64,000 nt of DNA from contig NZ_RHOH01000001.1 of NCBI RefSeq assembly GCF_003946115.1, positions 248,001 through 312,000 of the forward strand. The letters run 5' to 3'. The notes beneath the pieces were generated by a model, which was not told where the DNA came from, made no database searches, and saw only the letters and a program-made list of their open reading frames with translations. Of this stretch, positions 50,055-57,114 are shown in pieces. A program made the position numbers and the translations under genes. The stretch comes from Lacticaseibacillus daqingensis (GTDB taxonomy: Bacteria > Bacillota > Bacilli > Lactobacillales > Lactobacillaceae). Position 1 is the stretch's first letter. Each line of letters begins with the position of its first letter.

Positions 50055-50504
50055 ATGGCAAAGCGCACACGGGTTCAGACCAAGCGAAAAAAAGATCAGG
50101 CAGACAAGGGCAAAAAGTCGGCCTCTGGCGTCATCATTGTGGCCTTGGTTGCCATCATCAAGCCCCTGTTCGAGGCGTTTCAACTTGGCACCAAGGTGAT
50201 TTTTGGCGACATGGCCCACTTCGACCGGTTTGCGGTGGGGAACCCGCAGCTGATCGGGCTGGCCGTGGGCACCGTGATCGCGCTGGTCGGCTGGCTGGTG
50301 GTGCGCAAGGTGCGCCCCAACGACCGGTACAGCCAGACCAGCTTCGCGGCCAAAGAAGAAGGCTATTCCACTGCCGCCCCACGCCTGACGCGCGCGGTGC
50401 GTCAACCGATCCAAGGCGTGCTCGTTCGGCCGGTGTTGGTGCTGTTGCTGGTGCTCGCCGTGCTGGTGTTTGCCGGCCTGGCCATCATCACATTTCTCGC
50501 GTAG
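50055..50504 (+). CDS. Three-span membrane protein, copy 2
   Basis: A 149-residue paralogue of 40890-41333: basic N-terminus (KRTRVQTKRKKDQADKGKKS), GVIIVALVAIIKPLFEAF, GDMAHFDRFAVGNPQLIGL, a second span, FAAKEEGYSTAAPRLTR and a last span. The central loop GDM.HF.R.AVGNPQLIGL is nearly unchanged between copies, so it is probably functional. CGGAGG precedes the ATG by nine bases. Function is unknown. It is followed within four bases by another small membrane protein gene. Confidence 0.75.
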   Translation: MAKRTRVQTKRKKDQADKGKKSASGVIIVALVAIIKPLFEAFQLGTKVIFGDMAHFDRFAVGNPQLIGLAVGTVIALVGWLVVRKVRPNDRYSQTSFAAKEEGYSTAAPRLTRAVRQPIQGVLVRPVLVLLLVLAVLVFAGLAIITFLA

Positions 50505-50508
50505 GGTA

Positions 50509-50694
50509 ATGGACTTGGGGACGTGGTGGGCGCTGATCGCCGTGGCGCTGTTGCTGGCGGGGCTGGGTCTGACCCGTGCGGCGTTGCGCAGTCGCAGCGG
50601 GGTGGCACCGGTGGTGGGCCTGGCGCTGGTCGGGCTGCTGGTGGCCGGAATTGGCGCCGCGCTGCTCGTGTTTTTGTATGCGTTAGACAGGTGA
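50509..50694 (+). CDS. Small two-span membrane protein (61 residues)
   Basis: The ATG lies four bases after the stop of the previous gene, within TAGGGTAATG, so translation is probably coupled. The peptide has two hydrophobic segments (WWALIAVALLLAGLGL and VVGLALVGLLVAGIGAALLV) separated by TRAALRSRSG, ending YALDR. No family is recognised. No equivalent follows copy 1 at 41333, so it is specific to this copy. Confidence 0.62.
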   Translation: MDLGTWWALIAVALLLAGLGLTRAALRSRSGVAPVVGLALVGLLVAGIGAALLVFLYALDR

Positions 50695-50707
50695 ACCAAA
50701 ATCGATC

Positions 50708-50732
50708 AAGCCGCGGCGTCCGCGGCTTTTTT
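50708..50732 (+). terminator. Terminator of the small membrane protein operon
   Basis: AAGCCGCGG and CCGCGGCTT are perfect nine-base arms around CGT, followed by TTTT. Confidence 0.9.
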
Positions 50733-50759
50733 GCGTCACTTAGACTTTTATCCGCGGTT

Positions 50760-50855
50760 GCGCGGCCCCTGTGGCAGCGCGCCACTGGCCAATTTTCAAG
50801 GAAAAAGGTACCCGCACCATGCAAAAATTGGCGCGCCGCGGCTGCTACAGGGCCG
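50760..50855 (+). repeat. Hairpin-forming intergenic repeat, copy 2
   Basis: GCGCGGCCCCTGTGGCAGC at the left pairs with GGCTGCTACAGGGCCGGC at the right; inside, CCAATTTT pairs with AAAATTGG. The inner part (TTTTCAAGGAAA then GGTAC and ATGCAAAAATTGGCGCG) matches 10771-10845 in inverse orientation. Confidence 0.7.
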
Positions 50856-50922
50856 GCTCGCCTGATCAAATGGCCGTCTACTGAATTTGTGCCTGCGTCC
50901 TATGCCAAATTTGGCGTGTGTC

Positions 50923-50936
50923 GTTTCACGTGAAAC
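50923..50936. promoter_or_regulatory. parS-like site
   Basis: GTTTCACGTGAAAC is a perfect palindrome and equals positions 2-15 of the bacterial parS consensus TGTTTCACGTGAAACA; only the two outer bases differ. ParB/Spo0J would be the binding protein. No parAB genes are in the window. A separate perfect palindrome GCCAAATTTGGC lies at 50904-50915. The gap 50695-51047 otherwise holds the repeat and terminators. Confidence 0.7.
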
Positions 50937-51013
50937 TCGGTCGGTCGTGCGCCCGCGCGAGCGCCCAGAATGCTGGCGCAATAAAGCCGGCCCAGATAAG
51001 TGTCCGCGCCATT

Positions 51014-51044
51014 GAAAAAATCGCCCGCCATTGGCGGGCGATTC
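51014..51044 (-). terminator. Terminator of the small membrane protein gene at 51043
   Basis: ATCGCCCGCC and GGCGGGCGAT pair around ATT; on the minus strand TTTTTT follows. Confidence 0.88.
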
Positions 51045-51393
51045 AAGTCAGCGCAGGTGTGGGATCACTTGGCTGGTGGTGCGCGCCACCCCAGGCTCGT
51101 CTGCCGTTGCCTCGTTGGCAAGCGTGAGGCCGAGCAAAACCGCGGCGAGGATCAGCAGCGCCACCCCGAGGCGCCACCGCCACAAGCAGGCCCAAGGCGC
51201 CGAGCGTGAGCGCTAAATTGATGCTAAACAGCGCCAACCAAACGAGGAGCACGCCGCCGAGCCCCATCGTCCACGCTCCGGGCTGCCAGTTGCGATGGTG
51301 CACCACGGCCACGAGCAATAGGACGAGGCCGACAAGCGGTATCACGACCGCGGCGATGTTGATGAAGACGAACAGCCAGAACAGTAGGACCAT
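51043..51393 (-). CDS. Small membrane protein with a C-terminal frameshift
   Basis: AAAGGAG precedes the ATG at 51393. Residues 1-75 hold two or three spans (VLLFWLFVFINIAAVVIPLV, GLVLLLVAVV, LLVWLALFSINLALTL). Then the frame turns into an Arg/Gly-rich tail after AVAPR. In the next frame the same DNA reads VALLILAAVLLGLTLANEA to a stop at 51048-51050, a natural last span. One G too many in the run at 51164-51167 explains it. It lies before the P-type ATPase stop-to-start order on the same strand, downstream of that gene by 90 bases. Function unknown. Confidence 0.6.
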   Translation of the reverse strand: MVLLFWLFVFINIAAVVIPLVGLVLLLVAVVHHRNWQPGAWTMGLGGVLLVWLALFSINLALTLGALGLLVAVAPRGGAADPRRGFARPHACQRGNGRRAWGGAHHQPSDPTPALT

Positions 51394-51483
51394 GGGGTGC
51401 TCCTTTCGGGTGAGTGGGTGCGGCGGCTTTTGGTGGGCGTTGGTGAGGACGGCACAGCGACTTGGCGTACGATTATTGAACTG

Positions 51484-54279
51484 TCACGCTGTGCGCTGGG
51501 TGATCCGCCACCAAACCTCTTTAACCCCCGACAGCACAAACGTCGGGATGGCGGGCAGGAAGATCACGGCGAGGTACAGCGGGGCGGTCAGCGGGGCGGT
51601 GCCCATGACGGTGTTGAAGAACGGGAACAGGGTGACGAGCAGCGAGGCGATGGCGGCGAAGGCCACGGCCGCCAGGAGCTTGCCGTTTTCGAACGGGTTG
51701 CGGCGGAACAGGGTGCGGGTGCTGCGGGCGTCAAACACGTGCCACAGCTGGCCGAACACGAGGGTCAAAAAGCCCAAGGTCTGGGCCTCGGCCGCGGTCA
51801 TGCCGGCGTGGGCGCCCCAGAGGAAGGCCACGTAGACGAGGCCCCCCATCACGATGCCACGGACGAAAATGCGGACGAGCATGCCGTCGAGGATGGAGGC
51901 GCGCACGTTGCGCGGTGGCTGCTTCATCAGGTCGGCTTCCGGCACGTCGTAGCCCAGCGCGAAGCTCGGCAGGGCGTCGGACACCATGTTCACCCACAGC
52001 ACCATCAGCGCGGTCAGAGTCGGCACGGTGGCGGCGACCTGACCGACCTGGTGGGTCATCAGGAGGACGCCGAACAGGAGCGCGAGCACCTCGGCAACGT
52101 TGGTGGTCAGCTCGTGGCGCATGAAGTTCTTGATGTTGCCAAAAATGGTGCGGCCCGCCTTGACGGAGTTTTCGATCGTAGTGAACTTGTCGTCCAGCAG
52201 GATCAGATCCGCGGCGTCCTTGGTCACCTCGGTGCCGTTGATACCCATGGCGATGCCGATGTCGGCGGCGCGCAGGGCCGGGGCGTCGTTGATGCCGTCA
52301 CCGGTCATGGCGACGATTTCCTCATGCTGCTGCAAGGCGTGCACGATGCGCTGCTTGTGCTCCGGCGACACACGCGCGTACACGCGGATGTCCGGCACCA
52401 CGGCGAACAGCTCCTCGTCGCTCATGGCCTCGATCTGGCGGCCTTCGACTACCGGGGCGGTGTCGTCGGCAACGATGCCCAGCTTGATGGCGATCGCGCG
52501 GGCGGTGACGGCGTGGTCGCCGGTGATCATCACGACCTGAACGCCGGCTTCGTGCAGGGTGCGCACGGACTGGCGCACTTCCGGCCGCGGCGGGTCGATG
52601 ATGCCGGCCACACCGAGCAGGGTTAGGTGGTGCTCCAAGTCTGCGGTGGTGCCGTGCAGCGCCAGGTCGCGGTCGATGTCGCGCACGGCCACGGCGATGG
52701 TGCGCAGGGCCTGGCTGGCAAAATCGAGCACCTGAGCCTCGACAGCACCCCGCGCATCTTCAATCGAATCCAGCTGGTTGTGGTTTTCCACCCAGTCGGT
52801 GTGGGTCAGGATCACGTCCGGGGCGCCCTTGGTCAGCACCTGGTACTGGTCGCGGTCCTTGATCACCACGCTCATCATCTTGCGGGTGGAGTCGAACGGC
52901 AGGACGCGGACGATCTCGATGTCCAACGCGTTGTTTTTGTCGAGCAGGGTGTCGCGTTCCATGTCGACCTTGTGGCCCATCACCACCAGCGCCACGTCGG
53001 TCGGGTTGCCGAACGGTGCGCTGTGGCCGTTGTCGTCCTCAACGATCGCGGCCTCGTTGTTCAGCACACTGGCGAGCATGAAGCGGTTGAACCCTGGGGT
53101 GTCGTTGTCGTCGTCCGGCAGGATCTCCCCGATCGGCTCGTAGCCGTTGCCTTCGACGGTGTAGGTGGCGCCGTTGGCATAAAAGCAGGTGACAGTCATC
53201 TGATTTTTGGTCAGCGTGCCGGTTTTATCCGACGCAATGAAGCTGGTGGACCCCAGCGTTTCCACGGAGTTCAGCGACTTGATCAGGCCGTTGTTCTTGG
53301 CCAGCATGGTCGCGCCGATGGTCAAAACGATCGACAGCACGGCCGGCAAAGCGTCCGGAATGGCGGCCACGGCCAGCGCGATCGCAGTGGACAGGGACTC
53401 AGCCACGGCGTCAAAGGACAGCGCGCCGGTGGTTTGGTAAGCCTTGAATAGTTCCAGCCCAAGCGTCAGGAACACGATGGCGATCGCGACCACCATCAGT
53501 TTCTTGGTCAGGTTGGCGATGGTGCGCTCGATCGGGGTTTTCTTGTCGGCAACCTGGTTGAGCAGCGTGGCGATTTTGCCCAGCTCGGTGTTCATGCCGG
53601 TGCCGACCACGACACCCAGCCCGTTGCCGTGCGTCACCATTGAGCCGGAGTAGCCCATGTTGGTGCGGTCGCCCAGCTCGACGTCACCGCTGAGTGCGTG
53701 GGTCTGCTTGGCCACGGGTTCCGCCTCGCCGGTCAGGTGCGCCTCGTTGACCTGCAGCTCGGCGCGGTGCAACCAGCGCACGTCGGCCTCGATGAAGTCA
53801 CCGGTTTTGACCGAGATGATGTCGCCGGGCACCAGCGTCTCCGCCGGCACGGTCACCCACTCGCCGTCCCGCAACGCGTTGGCGTGGTGGTCGGCCATGG
53901 ACTTCAAGGCGTCCAGCGACTTCTGCGCGTTTTGCGCCTGCCAGAAGCCCAGCCCCGAGTTGACGAAGATCAGCAGCAAAATCGCGATGCTTTCGTAGAT
54001 CGCGGCCATGCCGTGGGCCTCGTTGCCGGTGACCAAGAAGTCGTAGGCCGCGCTGCCCCAGGCCAGAAAAACGGCGATGAACAGGATGATGACCAGCGGT
54101 TCCTTCAGCGTGTCGGCGAACTGGCGCCAGGCGCTCGGGCGCGGCGGGGTCGGCAGGGCGTTGGGGCCGTCTTGCGTGAGCCGCTGGGCCGCCGCGGCCG
54201 CGGTCAGGCCGTGGGTGCGGTCGGTGTTGAGGGCGGCCAGGACGTCGGCCTTGTGTTGACTATATGGGGGTTGTTGCAT
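51484..54279 (-). CDS. P-type cation ATPase, calcium-transporter type
   Basis: A 931-residue P2-type ATPase. The phosphorylated Asp is in DKTGTLTKN (about residue 350), the hinge in TGDGINDAPAL (about 658), and an actuator TGEAEP is seen near 180. Membrane helix 4 reads IPDALPAVLS where Ca pumps usually have IPEGLPA, and helix 6 NMVSDALPSFALG where NLVTDGLPA is usual. So the ion site has changes and the ion could be calcium or manganese. It would expel divalent cations with ATP. AAAGGAGG precedes the ATG. A terminator hairpin sits in its leader, which suggests regulated readthrough. Confidence 0.88.
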   Translation of the reverse strand: MQQPPYSQHKADVLAALNTDRTHGLTAAAAAQRLTQDGPNALPTPPRPSAWRQFADTLKEPLVIILFIAVFLAWGSAAYDFLVTGNEAHGMAAIYESIAILLLIFVNSGLGFWQAQNAQKSLDALKSMADHHANALRDGEWVTVPAETLVPGDIISVKTGDFIEADVRWLHRAELQVNEAHLTGEAEPVAKQTHALSGDVELGDRTNMGYSGSMVTHGNGLGVVVGTGMNTELGKIATLLNQVADKKTPIERTIANLTKKLMVVAIAIVFLTLGLELFKAYQTTGALSFDAVAESLSTAIALAVAAIPDALPAVLSIVLTIGATMLAKNNGLIKSLNSVETLGSTSFIASDKTGTLTKNQMTVTCFYANGATYTVEGNGYEPIGEILPDDDNDTPGFNRFMLASVLNNEAAIVEDDNGHSAPFGNPTDVALVVMGHKVDMERDTLLDKNNALDIEIVRVLPFDSTRKMMSVVIKDRDQYQVLTKGAPDVILTHTDWVENHNQLDSIEDARGAVEAQVLDFASQALRTIAVAVRDIDRDLALHGTTADLEHHLTLLGVAGIIDPPRPEVRQSVRTLHEAGVQVVMITGDHAVTARAIAIKLGIVADDTAPVVEGRQIEAMSDEELFAVVPDIRVYARVSPEHKQRIVHALQQHEEIVAMTGDGINDAPALRAADIGIAMGINGTEVTKDAADLILLDDKFTTIENSVKAGRTIFGNIKNFMRHELTTNVAEVLALLFGVLLMTHQVGQVAATVPTLTALMVLWVNMVSDALPSFALGYDVPEADLMKQPPRNVRASILDGMLVRIFVRGIVMGGLVYVAFLWGAHAGMTAAEAQTLGFLTLVFGQLWHVFDARSTRTLFRRNPFENGKLLAAVAFAAIASLLVTLFPFFNTVMGTAPLTAPLYLAVIFLPAIPTFVLSGVKEVWWRITQRTA

Positions 54280-54318
54280 GAGGTGCCTCCTTTGAACTGA
54301 CTCGGTGCAAATGAATGC

Positions 54319-54380
54319 AAAAAGGGCGCAAGTTTCAAGAACCTTCCTCCCCAGGAAAGTGATTCTTGAAGCTTGCGCCC
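54319..54380 (-). terminator. Terminator hairpin in the ATPase leader
   Basis: On the minus strand GGGCGCAAG.TTCAAGAA pairs with TTCTTGAA.CTTGCGCCC and TTTTT follows. It lies between a likely promoter (54411-54440) and the ATPase start, so it may be an attenuator; it could also end the upstream gene's mRNA. No known riboswitch core was recognised in the short leader. Confidence 0.7.
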
Positions 54381-54410
54381 AACCGATGTCTGTATTGATT
54401 TGTTATTAAT

Positions 54411-54440
54411 AGCTTAACGTGATGCGAATAATCCTGTCAA
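54411..54440 (-). promoter_or_regulatory. Candidate promoter upstream of the leader hairpin
   Basis: On the minus strand TTGACA (54435-54440), 18-base spacer, TAAGCT (54411-54416). Confidence 0.5.
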
Positions 54441-54461
54441 GTTATTTGAACGGGTGAACGA

Positions 54462-55850
54462 CTAGTCGCCTGCGGCCTGCGCCCAAATGGCGGTGGTCAG
54501 CTTGGCATCGTACCGGTACCCTTCGGCCTCGCTCGGTCCGATGGCATAGTCATACCACTCCCCTTCGCCGGTGGCCGCGTTGTAGCGCACCTGGGCGCCG
54601 TCCCCCAGCACGATCTGCAGCGCGATCGTGTCGCCGGTCACGGTGGCAGGCTGCGGGAATTCAAGCTGCGCCACTGCCAGGCCTTGCGCGGCAAAATCGG
54701 CGGTGATGGCCTGCTTGAACTGCGCCTCGGTCAGCTTGGGCGCCACGATTTTGGCCGGGTCACGGGTGAGCTTGGCCGTGTCGGCCGCGGTGAAGTCCTG
54801 CATCAGGTCACCGGTGGCAAGGGGTTGCCCACTGCGGGTGAGCGTGTAGGCCCCGGTCACGGTGGCGGTCAGCGTGATGGTGAAGTCGGCGGCCAGCGCG
54901 TCACCGGCGAGGTTCAGTGTCCCGATCTCGGCAGTGTAGGCCGTATCTGTGAGTTCTTCGCGGTTGACGAAGAACGCGCGCACCTGATCGAGGCGCGCCG
55001 GCGCGATGCTGGTGGCCTTGGCGTAGGCGAGCAGGACGCGCTTTTGCCGGTCGCTGGCACTGAGGGCCTTGAGGCTGTTGAGCGCGGCGGCGCGCTGCGC
55101 CACCGTGGTCAGCAGTGCTTCATACGGGGCCTTGAGCCCGGCGTACTTGAGCTGGGCCACGTGCGCCTGAAAGGTGGTGAGCTGCGGCAGCGTGACATCG
55201 GGCCGCAGCGTCCCCTCCGGCGCGATCAGGGCCACCTGTTCGACGAGCGCCGCCCGCTCAGCCAGCTGCGCCTTGGCCAGCGTGGTGGCCTGAAGCAGTG
55301 TTGCGGCCAGGGTCGTGTTGACGGTGGGGGTCTGCTTGGCCGCGGCCGCGACTTTGGCGGCCGTCAGCTTTTCCCGCACGAGGACTGCCGGGTGCGGGGT
55401 CGCATCGGTCAAAAACGGCGCCTGAAACAGTGCGTTGACGGCCGCCGTGGCGACTTGCGCGCGCTTCAGCCGCTGGAGCTGCTCGCCCAGCATGCGCTGC
55501 GCCTGCGTGAAGGTGTTGACTTTGCTCGCAGTCGCCGGATCGCGCACGGTCGCATACGGCTTGGCGGTGGCCGTCAGCTTGGTGGCGCGGGTTTGCAGCG
55601 CGGTGATGGCGGCGGGGGTCACCGTCGCCCGAACGTAGTGGTGCTGGTCATCGGTCCAGCCCTGCGCAACGGCTTGTGTGAGCGTTGCCTGGTCGGCCTT
55701 GAGCTGCTTGAAGACCCGGGTCGCTGCGGCGACGCGCTGCGCCGTTTGGTTGTGGCGCACGAGCAGGAACCCGCCGAGGGCGAGCAGCAGCAAGGCGCCC
55801 ACGCCGACACAGGCGAAGACGATGCGGTGGCGCAAACTTAATCTTTTCAT
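54462..55850 (-). CDS. Membrane-anchored extracellular protein, unknown function
   Basis: A 462-residue protein with a basic start and one membrane segment (IVFACVGVGALLLLALGGFLLV), then a long Ala/Lys/Gln-rich helical region (residues 40-290) and a beta-rich C-terminal part (IGTLNLAGDALAADF onward, ending GEWYDYAIGPSE). The anchor and composition suggest it faces outward, as a type II membrane protein. The helical region has the even spacing of coiled coils. I do not recognise the family. GAGGAG precedes the ATG. It is followed by the ATPase gene on the same strand, separated by a terminator hairpin. Confidence 0.7.
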   Translation of the reverse strand: MKRLSLRHRIVFACVGVGALLLLALGGFLLVRHNQTAQRVAAATRVFKQLKADQATLTQAVAQGWTDDQHHYVRATVTPAAITALQTRATKLTATAKPYATVRDPATASKVNTFTQAQRMLGEQLQRLKRAQVATAAVNALFQAPFLTDATPHPAVLVREKLTAAKVAAAAKQTPTVNTTLAATLLQATTLAKAQLAERAALVEQVALIAPEGTLRPDVTLPQLTTFQAHVAQLKYAGLKAPYEALLTTVAQRAAALNSLKALSASDRQKRVLLAYAKATSIAPARLDQVRAFFVNREELTDTAYTAEIGTLNLAGDALAADFTITLTATVTGAYTLTRSGQPLATGDLMQDFTAADTAKLTRDPAKIVAPKLTEAQFKQAITADFAAQGLAVAQLEFPQPATVTGDTIALQIVLGDGAQVRYNAATGEGEWYDYAIGPSEAEGYRYDAKLTTAIWAQAAGD

Positions 55851-55984
55851 GTTTTCTCCTCAATAAATCGTCAACATCATATCATATCTGGCCGGAGTTG
55901 CGGCAAGGTGTCTGTTACCGCTGTCAAAAATGACCCCTTAAATGCGGCGGCCGTGGTAATGTAGTAGAAAAGGAGGCACATGCC

Positions 55985-56800
55985 ATGCCCATTCAACTGA
56001 TTGCCTTAGATATCGATGACACCCTGCTGACGTCCCAAAAGCAGCTGCTACCCACGACCATTGCGGCCGTGCAAGCCGCCTTGGCTCGTGGGATCAAGGT
56101 GGTGCTGTGCACCGGTCGGCCACTGGCGGGGGTCGCCCATTACCTGAAGGCGCTGGGGATCAGTGGCCCTGAGCAGTACGTGGTGACCGGCAACGGTGCT
56201 GTGAGTGAAACCGTCACCGGCACCGTGGTCGCCAAGCACCTGATCGACCGCGCCGGCTACGAGGCCATGACGGCCTACGCAATAGCGCACCACCTGCCGT
56301 TCAACGTGCTGGATGAAGCCGGCGTGATCTACACCGCCGACCACGACGTTGACGCGATGATCGTTGTGCAGGCGGCCGAAAACTTTGCGGGCCTCAAGAT
56401 CCGCCAGCCGGCCGAGTTGCCAGCCGATTTTGCCATCGTGAAAGGCTTGTTCGTCGGCCCTGAGGCGCTGCTTGACGCCGCCGAAGCCGGGGTGCGCGCC
56501 CAGTTCGGGCAGACCCACTCCGTCTTGCGCGCCGGCCGCAACTTCCTGGAGGTGATGCACGAAGGCGTCACCAAGGGGCAAGCGCTGCGCGATCTGGGGG
56601 CGGTGCTGGGCATTCCCGCGGCCAACATGATGGCGGTGGGCGATGAAGGCAACGACATCGCCATGTTTGAGGCGGTCGGCTGTGCAGTGGCCATGGGTAA
56701 CGGCACCGAAGCGGCCAAGGCAGCCGCCGACTTTGTCACGGCCACCAACGATGAGGACGGGTTGGCACTGGCGATCAAACGGTACGCGCTGCAGGACTAG
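55985..56800 (+). CDS. HAD-superfamily phosphatase, Cof type
   Basis: A 271-residue HAD hydrolase with all motifs: DIDDTLL (nucleophile Asp10 and Asp12), LCTGRP (motif II Thr), KG.AL (motif III Lys in VTKGQALRDL) and GDEGNDIAMF (motif IV). The cap domain of about 100 residues between motifs II and III is of the Cof/YidA type. Such enzymes dephosphorylate sugar phosphates or flavin and pyridoxal phosphates. AAGGAGG lies nine bases before the ATG. Monocistronic; substrate unknown. Confidence 0.9.
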   Translation: MPIQLIALDIDDTLLTSQKQLLPTTIAAVQAALARGIKVVLCTGRPLAGVAHYLKALGISGPEQYVVTGNGAVSETVTGTVVAKHLIDRAGYEAMTAYAIAHHLPFNVLDEAGVIYTADHDVDAMIVVQAAENFAGLKIRQPAELPADFAIVKGLFVGPEALLDAAEAGVRAQFGQTHSVLRAGRNFLEVMHEGVTKGQALRDLGAVLGIPAANMMAVGDEGNDIAMFEAVGCAVAMGNGTEAAKAAADFVTATNDEDGLALAIKRYALQD

Positions 56801-56825
56801 GCAGCGGCTGAATCAATAGTCAACG

Positions 56826-56873
56826 GGCGACGATGAGACACCGGCTTGGGCCGGCGGCGATCGTCGCCTTTTT
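56826..56873 (+). terminator. Terminator of the HAD phosphatase
   Basis: GGCGACGAT (56826-56834) and ATCGTCGCC (56860-56868) enclose CCGGC/GCCGG; TTTTT follows. Confidence 0.9.
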
Positions 56874-56995
56874 GGTGTGGCGCAGAATGCCTTCGCCCAA
56901 ACCACGCCCGGTGATATTTCAAATCCGAGTGAAAAAACTTGCCTTATTTGATAATCCATCAGATACTGTCGGCGAACAGGAAGTGAATAATCAAA

Positions 56996-57017
56996 AACTA
57001 TAACCTATAGTTATAAT
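56996..57017 (+). promoter_or_regulatory. Palindrome and -10 box upstream of the four-repeat adhesin
   Basis: AACTATA (56996-57002), ACC, TATAGTT (57006-57012) is a perfect palindrome that runs into TATAAT (57012-57017). A regulator bound there would cover the -10 region. No good -35 is seen. The gap 56801-57114 also holds the previous terminator and AT-rich DNA. Confidence 0.5.
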
Positions 57018-57066
57018 TTAAAGTCTGAATACATAATATTCGGGGTGGTGATCATATGTGTGAGCA

Positions 57067-57105
57067 GTGATTGAATCGTGTTGCTTTTATAAATCATTTA
57101 ATCAC
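57067..57105 (+). other. Leader hairpin next to the ribosome site
   Basis: GTGATTGAAT (57067-57076) pairs with ATTTAATCAC (57096-57105) with one mismatch. AGGGGG and the ATG follow within ten bases, so folding could affect translation. Confidence 0.4.
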
Positions 57106-57114
57106 AGGGGGAAC

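Noticed and set aside
54280-54440. yybP-ykoY manganese riboswitch before the P-type ATPase
   Set aside because: The conserved core strings of that riboswitch are not seen; only a terminator hairpin is supported.
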